Assembly: GCA_943371025.1 (NCBI GenBank)
Contig: CALRTC020000029.1
Location: 1-64,000, forward strand
DNA from: Niveispirillum sp943371025
GTDB lineage: Bacteria > Pseudomonadota > Alphaproteobacteria > Azospirillales > Azospirillaceae
Reading direction: 5' to 3'
DNA: 64,000 bases
The translations under genes were made by a program, and so were the position numbers. Shown in pieces: positions 15,999-23,052 of the stretch. Position 1 is the first letter of the stretch, and every line of letters starts with the position of its first letter. A model generated the notes under the pieces. The model was not told the origin of the DNA. It saw nothing but the letters and a program-made list of their open reading frames with translations, and ran no database searches.

Positions 15999-16367
15999 AT
16001 GGACATCATGGCCGCTCCCATCTTCCATATGTGCCGCGCCGATGAATGGCAGGCCGCCCTGGCCCTTGGCCGCTATGACGGCTCCTCCCAGGACAAGGCC
16101 GACGGCTTCATCCATTTCTCGACAGGCGCGCAGCTGCCGGAAAGTGCCGCCCGGCACCGCAAGGGTCAGGCGGGCCTGCTGCTGCTGACCGTCGATCCGG
16201 ACGCTTGTGGTGCGGCGTTGAAGTGGGAGCCGTCGCGGGGCGGCCAGCTGTTTCCCCATCTTTATGGTCCCCTGCTGCCGGTGGCCGTGACCCGAGTCGA
16301 TCCGCTGCCCCTGGCGGATGACGGTCTGCATGTGCTTCCCCCGCATGCTACGGAAGGTGTCGCATGA
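15999..16367 (+). CDS. DUF952 family protein
   Basis: A protein of about 122 residues with the DUF952 pattern: IFHMCRADEWQAAL at the start, then DGFIHFSTGAQLPESAARH and LLLLTVDPDACGAALKWE, ending with HLYGPLLPVAVTRVDPL. Its enzymatic role is not established. The ATG at 15999 is chosen; 16008 is equally possible because neither has a strong ribosome site. It overlaps pyrD by 4 bp (ATGA), so the two are co-translated; DUF952 next to pyrD is a recurrent alphaproteobacterial arrangement. Confidence 0.85.
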   Translation: MDIMAAPIFHMCRADEWQAALALGRYDGSSQDKADGFIHFSTGAQLPESAARHRKGQAGLLLLTVDPDACGAALKWEPSRGGQLFPHLYGPLLPVAVTRVDPLPLADDGLHVLPPHATEGVA

Positions 16368-17422
16368 TCGATTTCTATCCGCTGGTCCGCCCCCTGCTGA
16401 TGGCGATGGACGCCGAGAAGGCGCACAACCTGACCATATCCGCCCTGAAGACGGGCCTGATGCCCGGCGGCGGGCGCGCCGACCCGGACGCGCTGGCCAC
16501 ATCCGTCTTCGGTCTGGATTTCCCCAATCCCATCGGGCTGGCGGCCGGGTTCGACAAGAATGCGGAAGTGCCGGACGCCATGCTGCGCCTGGGCTTCGGC
16601 TTTGTCGAATGCGGGACGGTGACGCCGCGGCCGCAGGATGGCAATCCCAAGCCGCGCCTGTTCCGCGTGCCCACGGCCCAGGCCGTCATCAACCGCTTCG
16701 GCTTCAACAACCAGGGCCTGGACGCCTATGCGGCGCGGCTGGAGGCCCGCTGGGGCCGGCCGGGCATCGTGGGCGCCAATGTCGGCAAGAACAAGGATAC
16801 GGTGGACGCGGCCAGCGACTATACCGCCTGTATCCGCCGCGTGGCTCCGCTGGCCAATTATCTGGTCGTCAATGTCTCCTCCCCCAACACGCCGGGCCTG
16901 CGCACGCTGCAATCGCGCGACGCGCTGGCCGACCTGCTGGGCCAGTGCCTGGAAGCCCGCGCCAGCACGGGCGTGACGCCGCCGCTGCTGCTGAAGGTCG
17001 CCCCCGACCTGACGGATGAGGACAAGGCCGATATCGCCGCCGTCGTGCTGGACAGCGGGATCGACGGCATGATCGTGTCCAACACCACCCTGGCCCGTCC
17101 CGCCGCCATTCCGGCAGCATTGGCCGCGGAAGCCGGCGGCCTGTCGGGGCGGCCGCTGCTGGAGGCATCCACGCGCGTGCTGGGCGAATTCTACAAGCTG
17201 CTGGGCGGCAAGCTGCCGCTGATCGGTGTGGGCGGCGTGGCGTCAGGCACCGACGCCTATGCCAAGATCCGCGCCGGGGCCAGCCTGGTGCAGCTTTATT
17301 CGGCGCTGGCCTATCAGGGGCCGGGCCTGGTGGCGCGGATCAAGACGGAACTGGCCGGGTGTCTGGCCGCGCACGGCTTTGCCCGCGTGGCCGATGCCGT
17401 GGGGGCCGATCACAGAGTCTGA
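16364..17422 (+). CDS. pyrD: Dihydroorotate dehydrogenase (quinone), class 2
   Basis: Oxidises dihydroorotate to orotate in pyrimidine synthesis and passes electrons to membrane quinone. At 352 residues with an N-terminal amphipathic helix (DFYPLVRPLLMAMDAEKAH) it is the membrane-associated class 2 type. FMN- and substrate-site signatures include GLAAGFDKNAEV, INRFGFNNQGLD and VNVSSPNTPGLR, where the catalytic base is a Ser. VSNTTLARP and GVGGVASGTDAYAKIRAGAS follow. It is co-translated with the DUF952 gene. A hairpin 9 bp after the stop probably ends transcription. Confidence 0.96.
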   Translation: MIDFYPLVRPLLMAMDAEKAHNLTISALKTGLMPGGGRADPDALATSVFGLDFPNPIGLAAGFDKNAEVPDAMLRLGFGFVECGTVTPRPQDGNPKPRLFRVPTAQAVINRFGFNNQGLDAYAARLEARWGRPGIVGANVGKNKDTVDAASDYTACIRRVAPLANYLVVNVSSPNTPGLRTLQSRDALADLLGQCLEARASTGVTPPLLLKVAPDLTDEDKADIAAVVLDSGIDGMIVSNTTLARPAAIPAALAAEAGGLSGRPLLEASTRVLGEFYKLLGGKLPLIGVGGVASGTDAYAKIRAGASLVQLYSALAYQGPGLVARIKTELAGCLAAHGFARVADAVGADHRV

Positions 17423-17430
17423 TCGCTTTT

Positions 17431-17558
17431 CCCGGTGATCGTCACCGATCACCGGGCCTCAATCGCCGGCGCCAACCTCCGTTGGCTTGGCTTACGCCGC
17501 ACGAGCGGCGCGGCGGCGGTCGCCGCCGTACCGGGAGGCATATATTATGTCCCCCGGT
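17431..17558 (+). repeat. Composite repeat following pyrD
   Basis: A perfect hairpin at 17431-17456 (CCCGGTGATCG, loop TCAC, complement) starts nine bases after the pyrD stop. The core at 17457-17530 reads CCTCAATCGCCGGCGCC, GGCTTGGCTTACGCCGCACG, then GGCGGCGGTCGCCGCCG. A third hairpin (ACCGGGAG...CCCCCGGT, 17530-17558) with an AT-rich loop closes the unit 20 bp before the next start. Confidence 0.85.
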
Positions 17559-17578
17559 ATAAACGTGGGGATTGGTGC

Positions 17579-18787
17579 ATGCATTGGTTCCGCCATCTGG
17601 TGTTCGCCGCCGTCTATGTGGCCCTGGCCCTGGTCGTGGCGCTGACCCTGCCCCTGTCGGGGGGCGACGGGCATCTGTCGCTGCTGTTCGGGCTGGTGAT
17701 CCTGGTCTTTGGCGGGCTGCTGCATGAATTCTGGGCCCGGCGCGAGGAACGCGCCCGGCTGGAAGTCCGGCTGTGGGACCTGGAAAGTCTGGTGGAGGAA
17801 CAGCAGGCCGAACTGACCGCCCTGCGCGGGCCCGTCCCGCCCGTGCATGCCGAGCGCGGAGAGGTGGCGGCCGTGCTGTCGGAGGCGCGCGTGCTGGAGC
17901 GGCTGGCCGACCGGTTGCCGCCCGCGCCGCGCGGCGCTGTGCCGGCGGTGGCGGCGGCGGAGGCCGGACCCCTGTTCGCCAGCCGCACCCCGCCGGCCGT
18001 CGCCGACGACGCCCTGGCCACGCTGGATCAGGTGCGCGAGGCGCTGCGTACCGACCAGGTGGATATCTTCCTGCAGCCGGTCGTCAGCCTGCCGCAGCGC
18101 AAGCACCGCTATTACGAACTGTTCTCCCGCATCCGCGCGGGCCTGGATGCCGCCGGCCAGCCGCATTACCTGCTGCCAGAGCAATATCTGGGCGTGGCGG
18201 CCGAGGCGGGCCTGATGGCCACCATCGACAATCTGCTGCTGTTCCGCTGCATGCAGCTGCTGCGGGAGACGGAGAAGCGGCACCAGAATGTCGGCTTCTT
18301 CTGCAACATCTCCGCCGCGACGCTGAACGATGCCGCCTTCATGCGGGAATTCCTCAGCTATATGGGGCAGAACCCCAACCTGACCACCAAGCTGGTGTTC
18401 GAGCTGTCGCAGCATGACCTGATGCAGGGCGGGCTGTTCGCCACGGGCTTCCTGGATGGCCTGCGTCGCCTGGGCTTCCGCTTCTCCATGGATCAGGTGA
18501 CCAGCCTGGACCTGGACTGGAACGAACTGGCCCGCCACGAAATCCGTTTCGTGAAGCTGGACGCGGCCCGGCTGCTGGACCCGGATGGCCGCTTTGCCGA
18601 CCCGCGCGTCGTGCGCGACCTGCGCCAGCAGCTGGACCGCAACAATATTGACCTGATCGTGGAGAAGATCGAGACGGAGCCGCAGCTGGTGGAGCTGCTG
18701 GATCTCTATATCGATTTCGGCCAGGGCTATCTGTTTGGCGAACCGCGGCTGGCAAGGAAGCAGCAGGCGGAAGCCGCGCGGGGGTAG
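17579..18787 (+). CDS. Membrane-anchored EAL-domain protein (TipF-like)
   Basis: A 402-residue protein. Two hydrophobic segments (about 7-26 and 33-48), a coiled coil (about 52-85), a Pro/Ala-rich linker and an EAL domain from about 150. Caulobacter TipF, a c-di-GMP receptor for flagellum assembly, has this layout. Of the EAL residues, Glu in YYELFSRI, Asn in FCNIS, Glu in VFELSQ, Lys in FVKLD, Glu in VEKIE and Gln in GQGYLFG remain. The DDFG metal loop is replaced by MDQVTS, so hydrolysis is probably weak or absent and a binding role more likely. I used the ATG at 17579; the upstream open frame lies inside the composite repeat. Confidence 0.8.
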   Translation: MHWFRHLVFAAVYVALALVVALTLPLSGGDGHLSLLFGLVILVFGGLLHEFWARREERARLEVRLWDLESLVEEQQAELTALRGPVPPVHAERGEVAAVLSEARVLERLADRLPPAPRGAVPAVAAAEAGPLFASRTPPAVADDALATLDQVREALRTDQVDIFLQPVVSLPQRKHRYYELFSRIRAGLDAAGQPHYLLPEQYLGVAAEAGLMATIDNLLLFRCMQLLRETEKRHQNVGFFCNISAATLNDAAFMREFLSYMGQNPNLTTKLVFELSQHDLMQGGLFATGFLDGLRRLGFRFSMDQVTSLDLDWNELARHEIRFVKLDAARLLDPDGRFADPRVVRDLRQQLDRNNIDLIVEKIETEPQLVELLDLYIDFGQGYLFGEPRLARKQQAEAARG

Positions 18788-18830
18788 GGCCCCCGGCCGC
18801 CGTCTGCGGCCGACCGGGGGGCTGCCTTGC

Positions 18831-19742
18831 TTACGGCTTCACCGCGCGCACGGGCGGCATGGCGTTGCACAGGTCGATATGCTCGGCGGCGCGGATGAAG
18901 AAATCATCCTGGCGGAAGCGCCGGGCCTCACGCCATTTCACATAGCTTTCGGACTGTCCGGACAGGACCTCGATCTTCTCCCGTTCCGCTTCCGGCATGT
19001 CGGCGGCCAGACGGACGGATGTGATCGGTACGCGCTGGTCGGGGTTTTCATAGAAACCCAGGGGACCCGTGCCGCGGGGCAGCGACGTTAGCAGTTCCAT
19101 ACCCTTCAGCACGCGCCCGACCAGGGTGATGACCCGGTCCAGCGGGCGCGGGCTGTGACCGATGACGGTGTACAGCTCCGCCCCGCTGCCGCTGTCCAGC
19201 GGCAGGCCGCGCCCGACCCCGACAATGCCATAGCAATGGGCCATCCACGCCTCCCCCGATTTCGGATCGCGGGCGGCGGGGAAGATGTCGCTGATCCCCA
19301 CTTCCGGCGCGTAGGCGTCGGGGTCGGGCAGCTTGGCAAAGGGCAGGGTTTTGGCCCCGCCCTTGACCGTGAATTCCGGCGCCAGCTTGTCCAGGGCCGT
19401 CTTCATCGGCTTGGGCGTCTCATCCGGCATGCCCCATTGGGTCACGTAATTATCCTGGACGCGCACGATGAAGGTGCCGTCATACCAGTTCTCCCGCGCC
19501 AGCTTGCGCATGTTGTCGACATGCACGGGCGCGAATCCGGGCGCCAGTTCGATGACCACGCGACCGGTGGGAAGCTGGAGATAGAGCGTATTCTCCGGCA
19601 CGGGCGCCCGCCAGTCCGATGCGGGCGAGGCCGCCAGCACCTCTGCCGGGGTCGGGCGTTTGGCCGGGGCGTCGGCGGACAGCGCAGGCGAGGCGGCCAG
19701 CAGCGACAGGGCGGCGACCGGGACAAGCAGGAAGGGGCGCAT
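18831..19742 (-). CDS. Exported cyclophilin-type peptidyl-prolyl isomerase
   Basis: A 303-residue protein with a signal peptide (about 1-22, ending PALS-A). The cyclophilin fold is shown by TLYLQLPTGRVVIELAPGFAP, ENWYDGTFIVRVQDNYVTQWG and later ELYTVIGHSPRPLDRVITLVGRVLKGME. The isomerase would act on periplasmic proteins. The domain carries insertions relative to minimal cyclophilins, as in other secreted bacterial members. It is the last gene of a minus-strand series; the EAL gene converges on it. Confidence 0.85.
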   Translation of the reverse strand: MRPFLLVPVAALSLLAASPALSADAPAKRPTPAEVLAASPASDWRAPVPENTLYLQLPTGRVVIELAPGFAPVHVDNMRKLARENWYDGTFIVRVQDNYVTQWGMPDETPKPMKTALDKLAPEFTVKGGAKTLPFAKLPDPDAYAPEVGISDIFPAARDPKSGEAWMAHCYGIVGVGRGLPLDSGSGAELYTVIGHSPRPLDRVITLVGRVLKGMELLTSLPRGTGPLGFYENPDQRVPITSVRLAADMPEAEREKIEVLSGQSESYVKWREARRFRQDDFFIRAAEHIDLCNAMPPVRAVKP

Positions 19743-19802
19743 GGGGATTTCTTCTGGTTTGGATTGCCGATGCCGGCAGTGTCCCAGAAGCCGAACTTTC
19801 CC

Positions 19803-20234
19803 TCAAGGCGATGCGAGGCGGCGCCCTGTCGGCCGCAGGGTGGCACAGGCGGGCGTGCCGTCGGCGCCCGTGCCGATCACCGTCGTTTCGATGATCCCGC
19901 CATCGCGGGCGGCCCGGTCCAGCAGCTCTGGGTCGATATCGTGGATGTCGATCTTCATGCGCCGCGACCAGGGGGAGGCGGGATCGCCCGCCATCTGGCC
20001 GATACGGATATAGACGAATCGCCGCTCCGCCCCCTCCCGCCGCACCTGATCACCGAAGAATTTGGGGCCGGGCGCCACGCGGATGGGGACATCGAACGTC
20101 AGTGCTTCGCCCGTGTCGGAGCGTTTCGGGTCGAGCGGGTGGTCATCCTTGCCCTGAAGGCTGTGCAGCACGCCGATGACCGGCCGTTCGATGATGATCC
20201 GCAGGGTGACCGGACGCTGATCTGACTTTGTCAT
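19803..20234 (-). CDS. DUF5990 family protein
   Basis: A 143-residue cytoplasmic protein starting MTKSDQRPVTLRIIIERP. The pattern IERPVIGVLHSLQGKDD, then FDVPIRVAPGPKFFGD and RRFVYIRIGQMAGDP fits the DUF5990 family, whose biochemical role is unknown. The ATG at 20234 is chosen over an upstream one at 20255 because the family begins near this point. It lies 27 bp after the stop of the secreted six-hairpin-like gene on the same strand and may be co-transcribed. Confidence 0.7.
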   Translation of the reverse strand: MTKSDQRPVTLRIIIERPVIGVLHSLQGKDDHPLDPKRSDTGEALTFDVPIRVAPGPKFFGDQVRREGAERRFVYIRIGQMAGDPASPWSRRMKIDIHDIDPELLDRAARDGGIIETTVIGTGADGTPACATLRPTGRRLASP

Positions 20235-20261
20235 GTCGCAACATGCCCCCTTCACATCCGC

Positions 20262-21521
20262 TCAAGGTCCGACGGTCTTGCCCGTGAACGGGTTCCAACC
20301 TTTGGCCGCCAGCACGGCCCAGGCCGTGGCGCCCAGATGCGGCTGGTGGAAATAGTAAAGGTCGGCTTCCTTGCTGTCGGGGCCGATGGCGAAGCCGGTC
20401 GTCACCCTGTCCCCGCGCGTGGCCCAGAGATAGCCGCCGGGGCTGATATCGGCGGTCAGGCCGGACAGCAGCGCGTCGGCGCGGGCAGTGTCGCCGGCGA
20501 TGCGCCAGGCGAGTGCCGCCTGCGCGGTGCCTTCCACCCAGACACCGTCACGGTCGGCGTTGAAATCATAGCCGCCCGCCACCCCATGCGCCCGGTCGGC
20601 ATAATCCAGCGCGCGGCGCCAGTCCGGCGGTGCATCGGGCAGCATCAGGGGCCAGAGCTGGGCATCCAGGCCGGAATTACCGTCATTCACGCTGACCCCG
20701 TCGGGCAGGGTGCCCGTGGGGAAATAACCGGCGTCGGCCCGCCAGATCTTCGCCAGGAAGCCCGTGGCCGCGGCCCGGCCCGCCACCCAGTCGCCACCCT
20801 TGGCGCCTGCCCGGTCCAGCCAGGCGAACAGGCCGGCCAGATCGACATTATGTTCAGTGGATTTCCAGGTCAGGCGCACGGAGCCGGTATCATAGCCATG
20901 GATGCCGCCGGTGAAGCCGCCCGGCCCCCTGGTATCGGCCGTGTTGGCCAGGGCCCAGGCGCCCAGCTTTGCGGCCCCGTCGCGGTATTTCGGCTCCCCC
21001 AGCGCGTCGGCCAGGGTCAGCAGGGCCAGGCCGGCCCAGGCGACATTACCCGTGGCCGTGGCCACCTGATAATCATCTTCCTGCCAGGACTGACGCTTGG
21101 CGTTCCACCAGCCGTTGGGCGGGACGGGGAATTCCTGCTGCGGGCCGGCGCGGTAGGTGTTGCGCAGACGGCCCTGCGGGCCCAGCCGGTCATTGTCCAC
21201 CGCCGACAGCAGCGCGTCGCCGATGCGCCTGGCCTTGCCCGCGCGGCCGCAGGCGACCAGGGCGATGGCGGCCAGGGCATTATCATAGGTGAAGGCGGCA
21301 TTCTTCAGCACATCCAGGGCCGGCGCGCCCTGTCCGGAGACATCGTCGTAGGAGCGCAGGAAGGCCGGCCCCTTGCCGGGCACGGCGTCGATGGCGACGG
21401 TCAGCGATCCGCACAGACGGTTGGACAGCAACGTGGCATCGCGGACTTGCCCTGCGGCGGGCAGTGCCAGCAGAAGGCTGAGGACCCCGGCCGTAAGACG
21501 GCCAATGACGGTACCGGTCAT
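20262..21521 (-). CDS. Secreted six-hairpin-like protein, unknown substrate
   Basis: A 419-residue protein with a signal peptide (about 1-24, LLLALPAAGQ). Regularly spaced helix-hairpin segments such as FTYDNALAAIALV, YQVATATGNVAWAGLALLTLADALG, WKSTEHNVDLAGLFAWLDRAG and WVEGTAQAALAWRIAG suggest an (alpha/alpha)6 barrel of the glycosidase type. That would make it an exported polysaccharide-active or binding protein, but no glycoside hydrolase family could be assigned. Its ATG overlaps the antitoxin stop by 4 bp, an odd coupling to a toxin-antitoxin operon. Confidence 0.6.
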   Translation of the reverse strand: MTGTVIGRLTAGVLSLLLALPAAGQVRDATLLSNRLCGSLTVAIDAVPGKGPAFLRSYDDVSGQGAPALDVLKNAAFTYDNALAAIALVACGRAGKARRIGDALLSAVDNDRLGPQGRLRNTYRAGPQQEFPVPPNGWWNAKRQSWQEDDYQVATATGNVAWAGLALLTLADALGEPKYRDGAAKLGAWALANTADTRGPGGFTGGIHGYDTGSVRLTWKSTEHNVDLAGLFAWLDRAGAKGGDWVAGRAAATGFLAKIWRADAGYFPTGTLPDGVSVNDGNSGLDAQLWPLMLPDAPPDWRRALDYADRAHGVAGGYDFNADRDGVWVEGTAQAALAWRIAGDTARADALLSGLTADISPGGYLWATRGDRVTTGFAIGPDSKEADLYYFHQPHLGATAWAVLAAKGWNPFTGKTVGP

Positions 21522-21910
21522 TCCGCGCGTTCGGTGGGCAAAAGGTTTTCCAGCGGGACCCGAAGCGTCTTAGAAAGCTTGACCATGGCATCTACGCTGC
21601 CCGGCTTGCGCCCTGATTCGATCTCCGACAGGTATGAAGGCGAGATATCGCATTCCCTGGCCAAGGCACGCTGACTAAGGCCACGATATTGGCGGAAGGC
21701 CTTGACCGGATGCATGCCGTCCAGAATCTGTTCCGCCAATTCGAAAGGCAGCAATTCATCCTCACCACGCAGGATGCGTTCTCGTGCCTGGCGGATATCG
21801 TCAATGTCCGCCGCATCCTCCAAGGCCGCCGCCATAGCCTCGAAATCGGCGCGGCTCAAGGTAACGGTGTCGGCATCTTCCCGAAGAGGGCGGATCGTGA
21901 TCGCGTTCAT
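21518..21910 (-). CDS. HTH (XRE-type) antitoxin
   Basis: A 130-residue protein, second gene of a toxin-first pair. The N-terminal 60 residues (for example VTLSRADFEAMAAALEDAADI) resemble a toxin-wrapping Phd-like region. The C-terminal helix-turn-helix (about 68-125) is classic XRE type: FRQYRGLSQRALARECDISPSYLSEIESGRKPGS. Order and domain type match HigBA/RelE-HTH modules, in which the antitoxin represses its own promoter. Overlaps of 4 bp link it to both the upstream toxin and the downstream secreted protein gene. Confidence 0.85.
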   Translation of the reverse strand: MNAITIRPLREDADTVTLSRADFEAMAAALEDAADIDDIRQARERILRGEDELLPFELAEQILDGMHPVKAFRQYRGLSQRALARECDISPSYLSEIESGRKPGSVDAMVKLSKTLRVPLENLLPTERAE

Positions 21911-22158
21911 CGGTAGACTTCCTTTCGGTGCCCGACACGGACAATGGTAATTCTCAACTCACCTTGATTGATTTCATACAAGGCGCGCCATTGGCCATGC
22001 CTGATGCGTCCCTCCCCTTTGCCGAACGCCTTGGCCCAGGGATAGGGCTTGTAGGGATCATCAGCAAACTGGCCGATCTTTGCCCGTAGGGCCTTTCCAT
22101 CCTGCACCGGCATGCCTTGGATTACCTTCAGCACGGACATCGGTATGAAAAGCTTCAT
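21907..22158 (-). CDS. RelE/HigB-type toxin
   Basis: An 83-residue basic protein starting MKLFIPMSVLKVIQGM. The RelE-superfamily C-terminus is recognisable: KAFGKGEGRIRHGQWRALYE followed by LRITIVRVGHRKEVYR. Members are ribosome-dependent mRNA endonucleases or gyrase inhibitors. The start at 22158 gives normal length; the longer frame upstream is a shadow of the TetR gene. Coupled by ATGA to the HTH antitoxin. Confidence 0.83.
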   Translation of the reverse strand: MKLFIPMSVLKVIQGMPVQDGKALRAKIGQFADDPYKPYPWAKAFGKGEGRIRHGQWRALYEINQGELRITIVRVGHRKEVYR

Positions 22159-22196
22159 CCCGGTATCATCGCCAATAGCGAGCGCGCTGACAAGCG

Positions 22197-22805
22197 CTAT
22201 CCCCGCGCGCGCAGACCGGCCGCCAGGGTTTCCACCAGTTCGGCCATCAGCAGGTCCGGATCGGCATTGCTGATGGGGGCGATGTTGCCGGACACGATGC
22301 CTTCCACCAGCCCGTTGACCGAGGCCCAGGCCGTGGCGGCGGCGCGTTCCAGCCGGGCCGGCGTGGCGTTGGGGATCAGCGGCGACACCGCCGCCTCCAC
22401 CCCCCGGCGAAGGCGCGTGATGCGTTCCAGCTGCCATTCGGGCAGGGGTTCGGTCAGCACGGGCGGGCGATTGTCGATCAGGGTCTGGAACAGGTTCAGG
22501 TTGGACCGCGCGAAGGAGAGATAGGCATTGGCCAGGGCCAGCAGCCGCGTTTCCACCGCCGCGTCGGGGGGCACGGCATCATCGGCCGCCTTCATCACCA
22601 CCTGCAACCGGTCCAGCAACTCGGCATTCAGGTGCAGGCGCACCGTGTCCAGATTGGGATAGAGATTATAAAGAGTGCCGACGGAACAGCCCACGGCGTG
22701 GGCCAAAGTCCTTGCTGTCAACGCGGCCAGCCCGTGGTCAGCCACCAGTTTGCGGGCTTCGTGCAGGACGGCTTTGGCGAGTTCGGCGCGGGGCTGACGT
22801 GTCAT
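22197..22805 (-). CDS. TetR-family transcriptional regulator
   Basis: A 202-residue TetR protein. The N-terminal HTH (about 10-55) reads LAKAVLHEARKLVADHGLAALTARTLAHAVGCSVGTLYNLYPN. The rest is a variable helical ligand domain. It is divergent from sucA, about 250 bp away. A 10-bp direct repeat AATTCCCTGG lies at 22813-22822 and 22823-22832, immediately upstream of the start, and could be an operator. The ligand is unknown. An ATG 12 codons upstream lies inside that repeat and is less likely. Confidence 0.85.
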   Translation of the reverse strand: MTRQPRAELAKAVLHEARKLVADHGLAALTARTLAHAVGCSVGTLYNLYPNLDTVRLHLNAELLDRLQVVMKAADDAVPPDAAVETRLLALANAYLSFARSNLNLFQTLIDNRPPVLTEPLPEWQLERITRLRRGVEAAVSPLIPNATPARLERAAATAWASVNGLVEGIVSGNIAPISNADPDLLMAELVETLAAGLRARG

Positions 22806-23052
22806 GGGTGAAAATTCCCTGGAATTCCCTGGATATGGCACCGATTGAGACTATGTTTATCACGGTCGCGCGGTTTTCAATCGACCTTTGTCTCTATGGT
22901 CATGCTACCCGTGCTCACGGCAAAAGGCTGCCTACGCAGACCTGCATATTGATGACACCGATGCACTGACGTAAAACCGTCGCGGAATTTCAAGCCTTTG
23001 CACCCTGGCCTGACATATCCCTGTGTCACGGCTTTTCCGACCGGAACCCCAA

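Noticed and set aside
17435..17578. An N-terminal extension of the EAL-domain protein
   Set aside because: It lies inside the composite repeat after pyrD, and the membrane protein start at 17579 fits TipF-like proteins.
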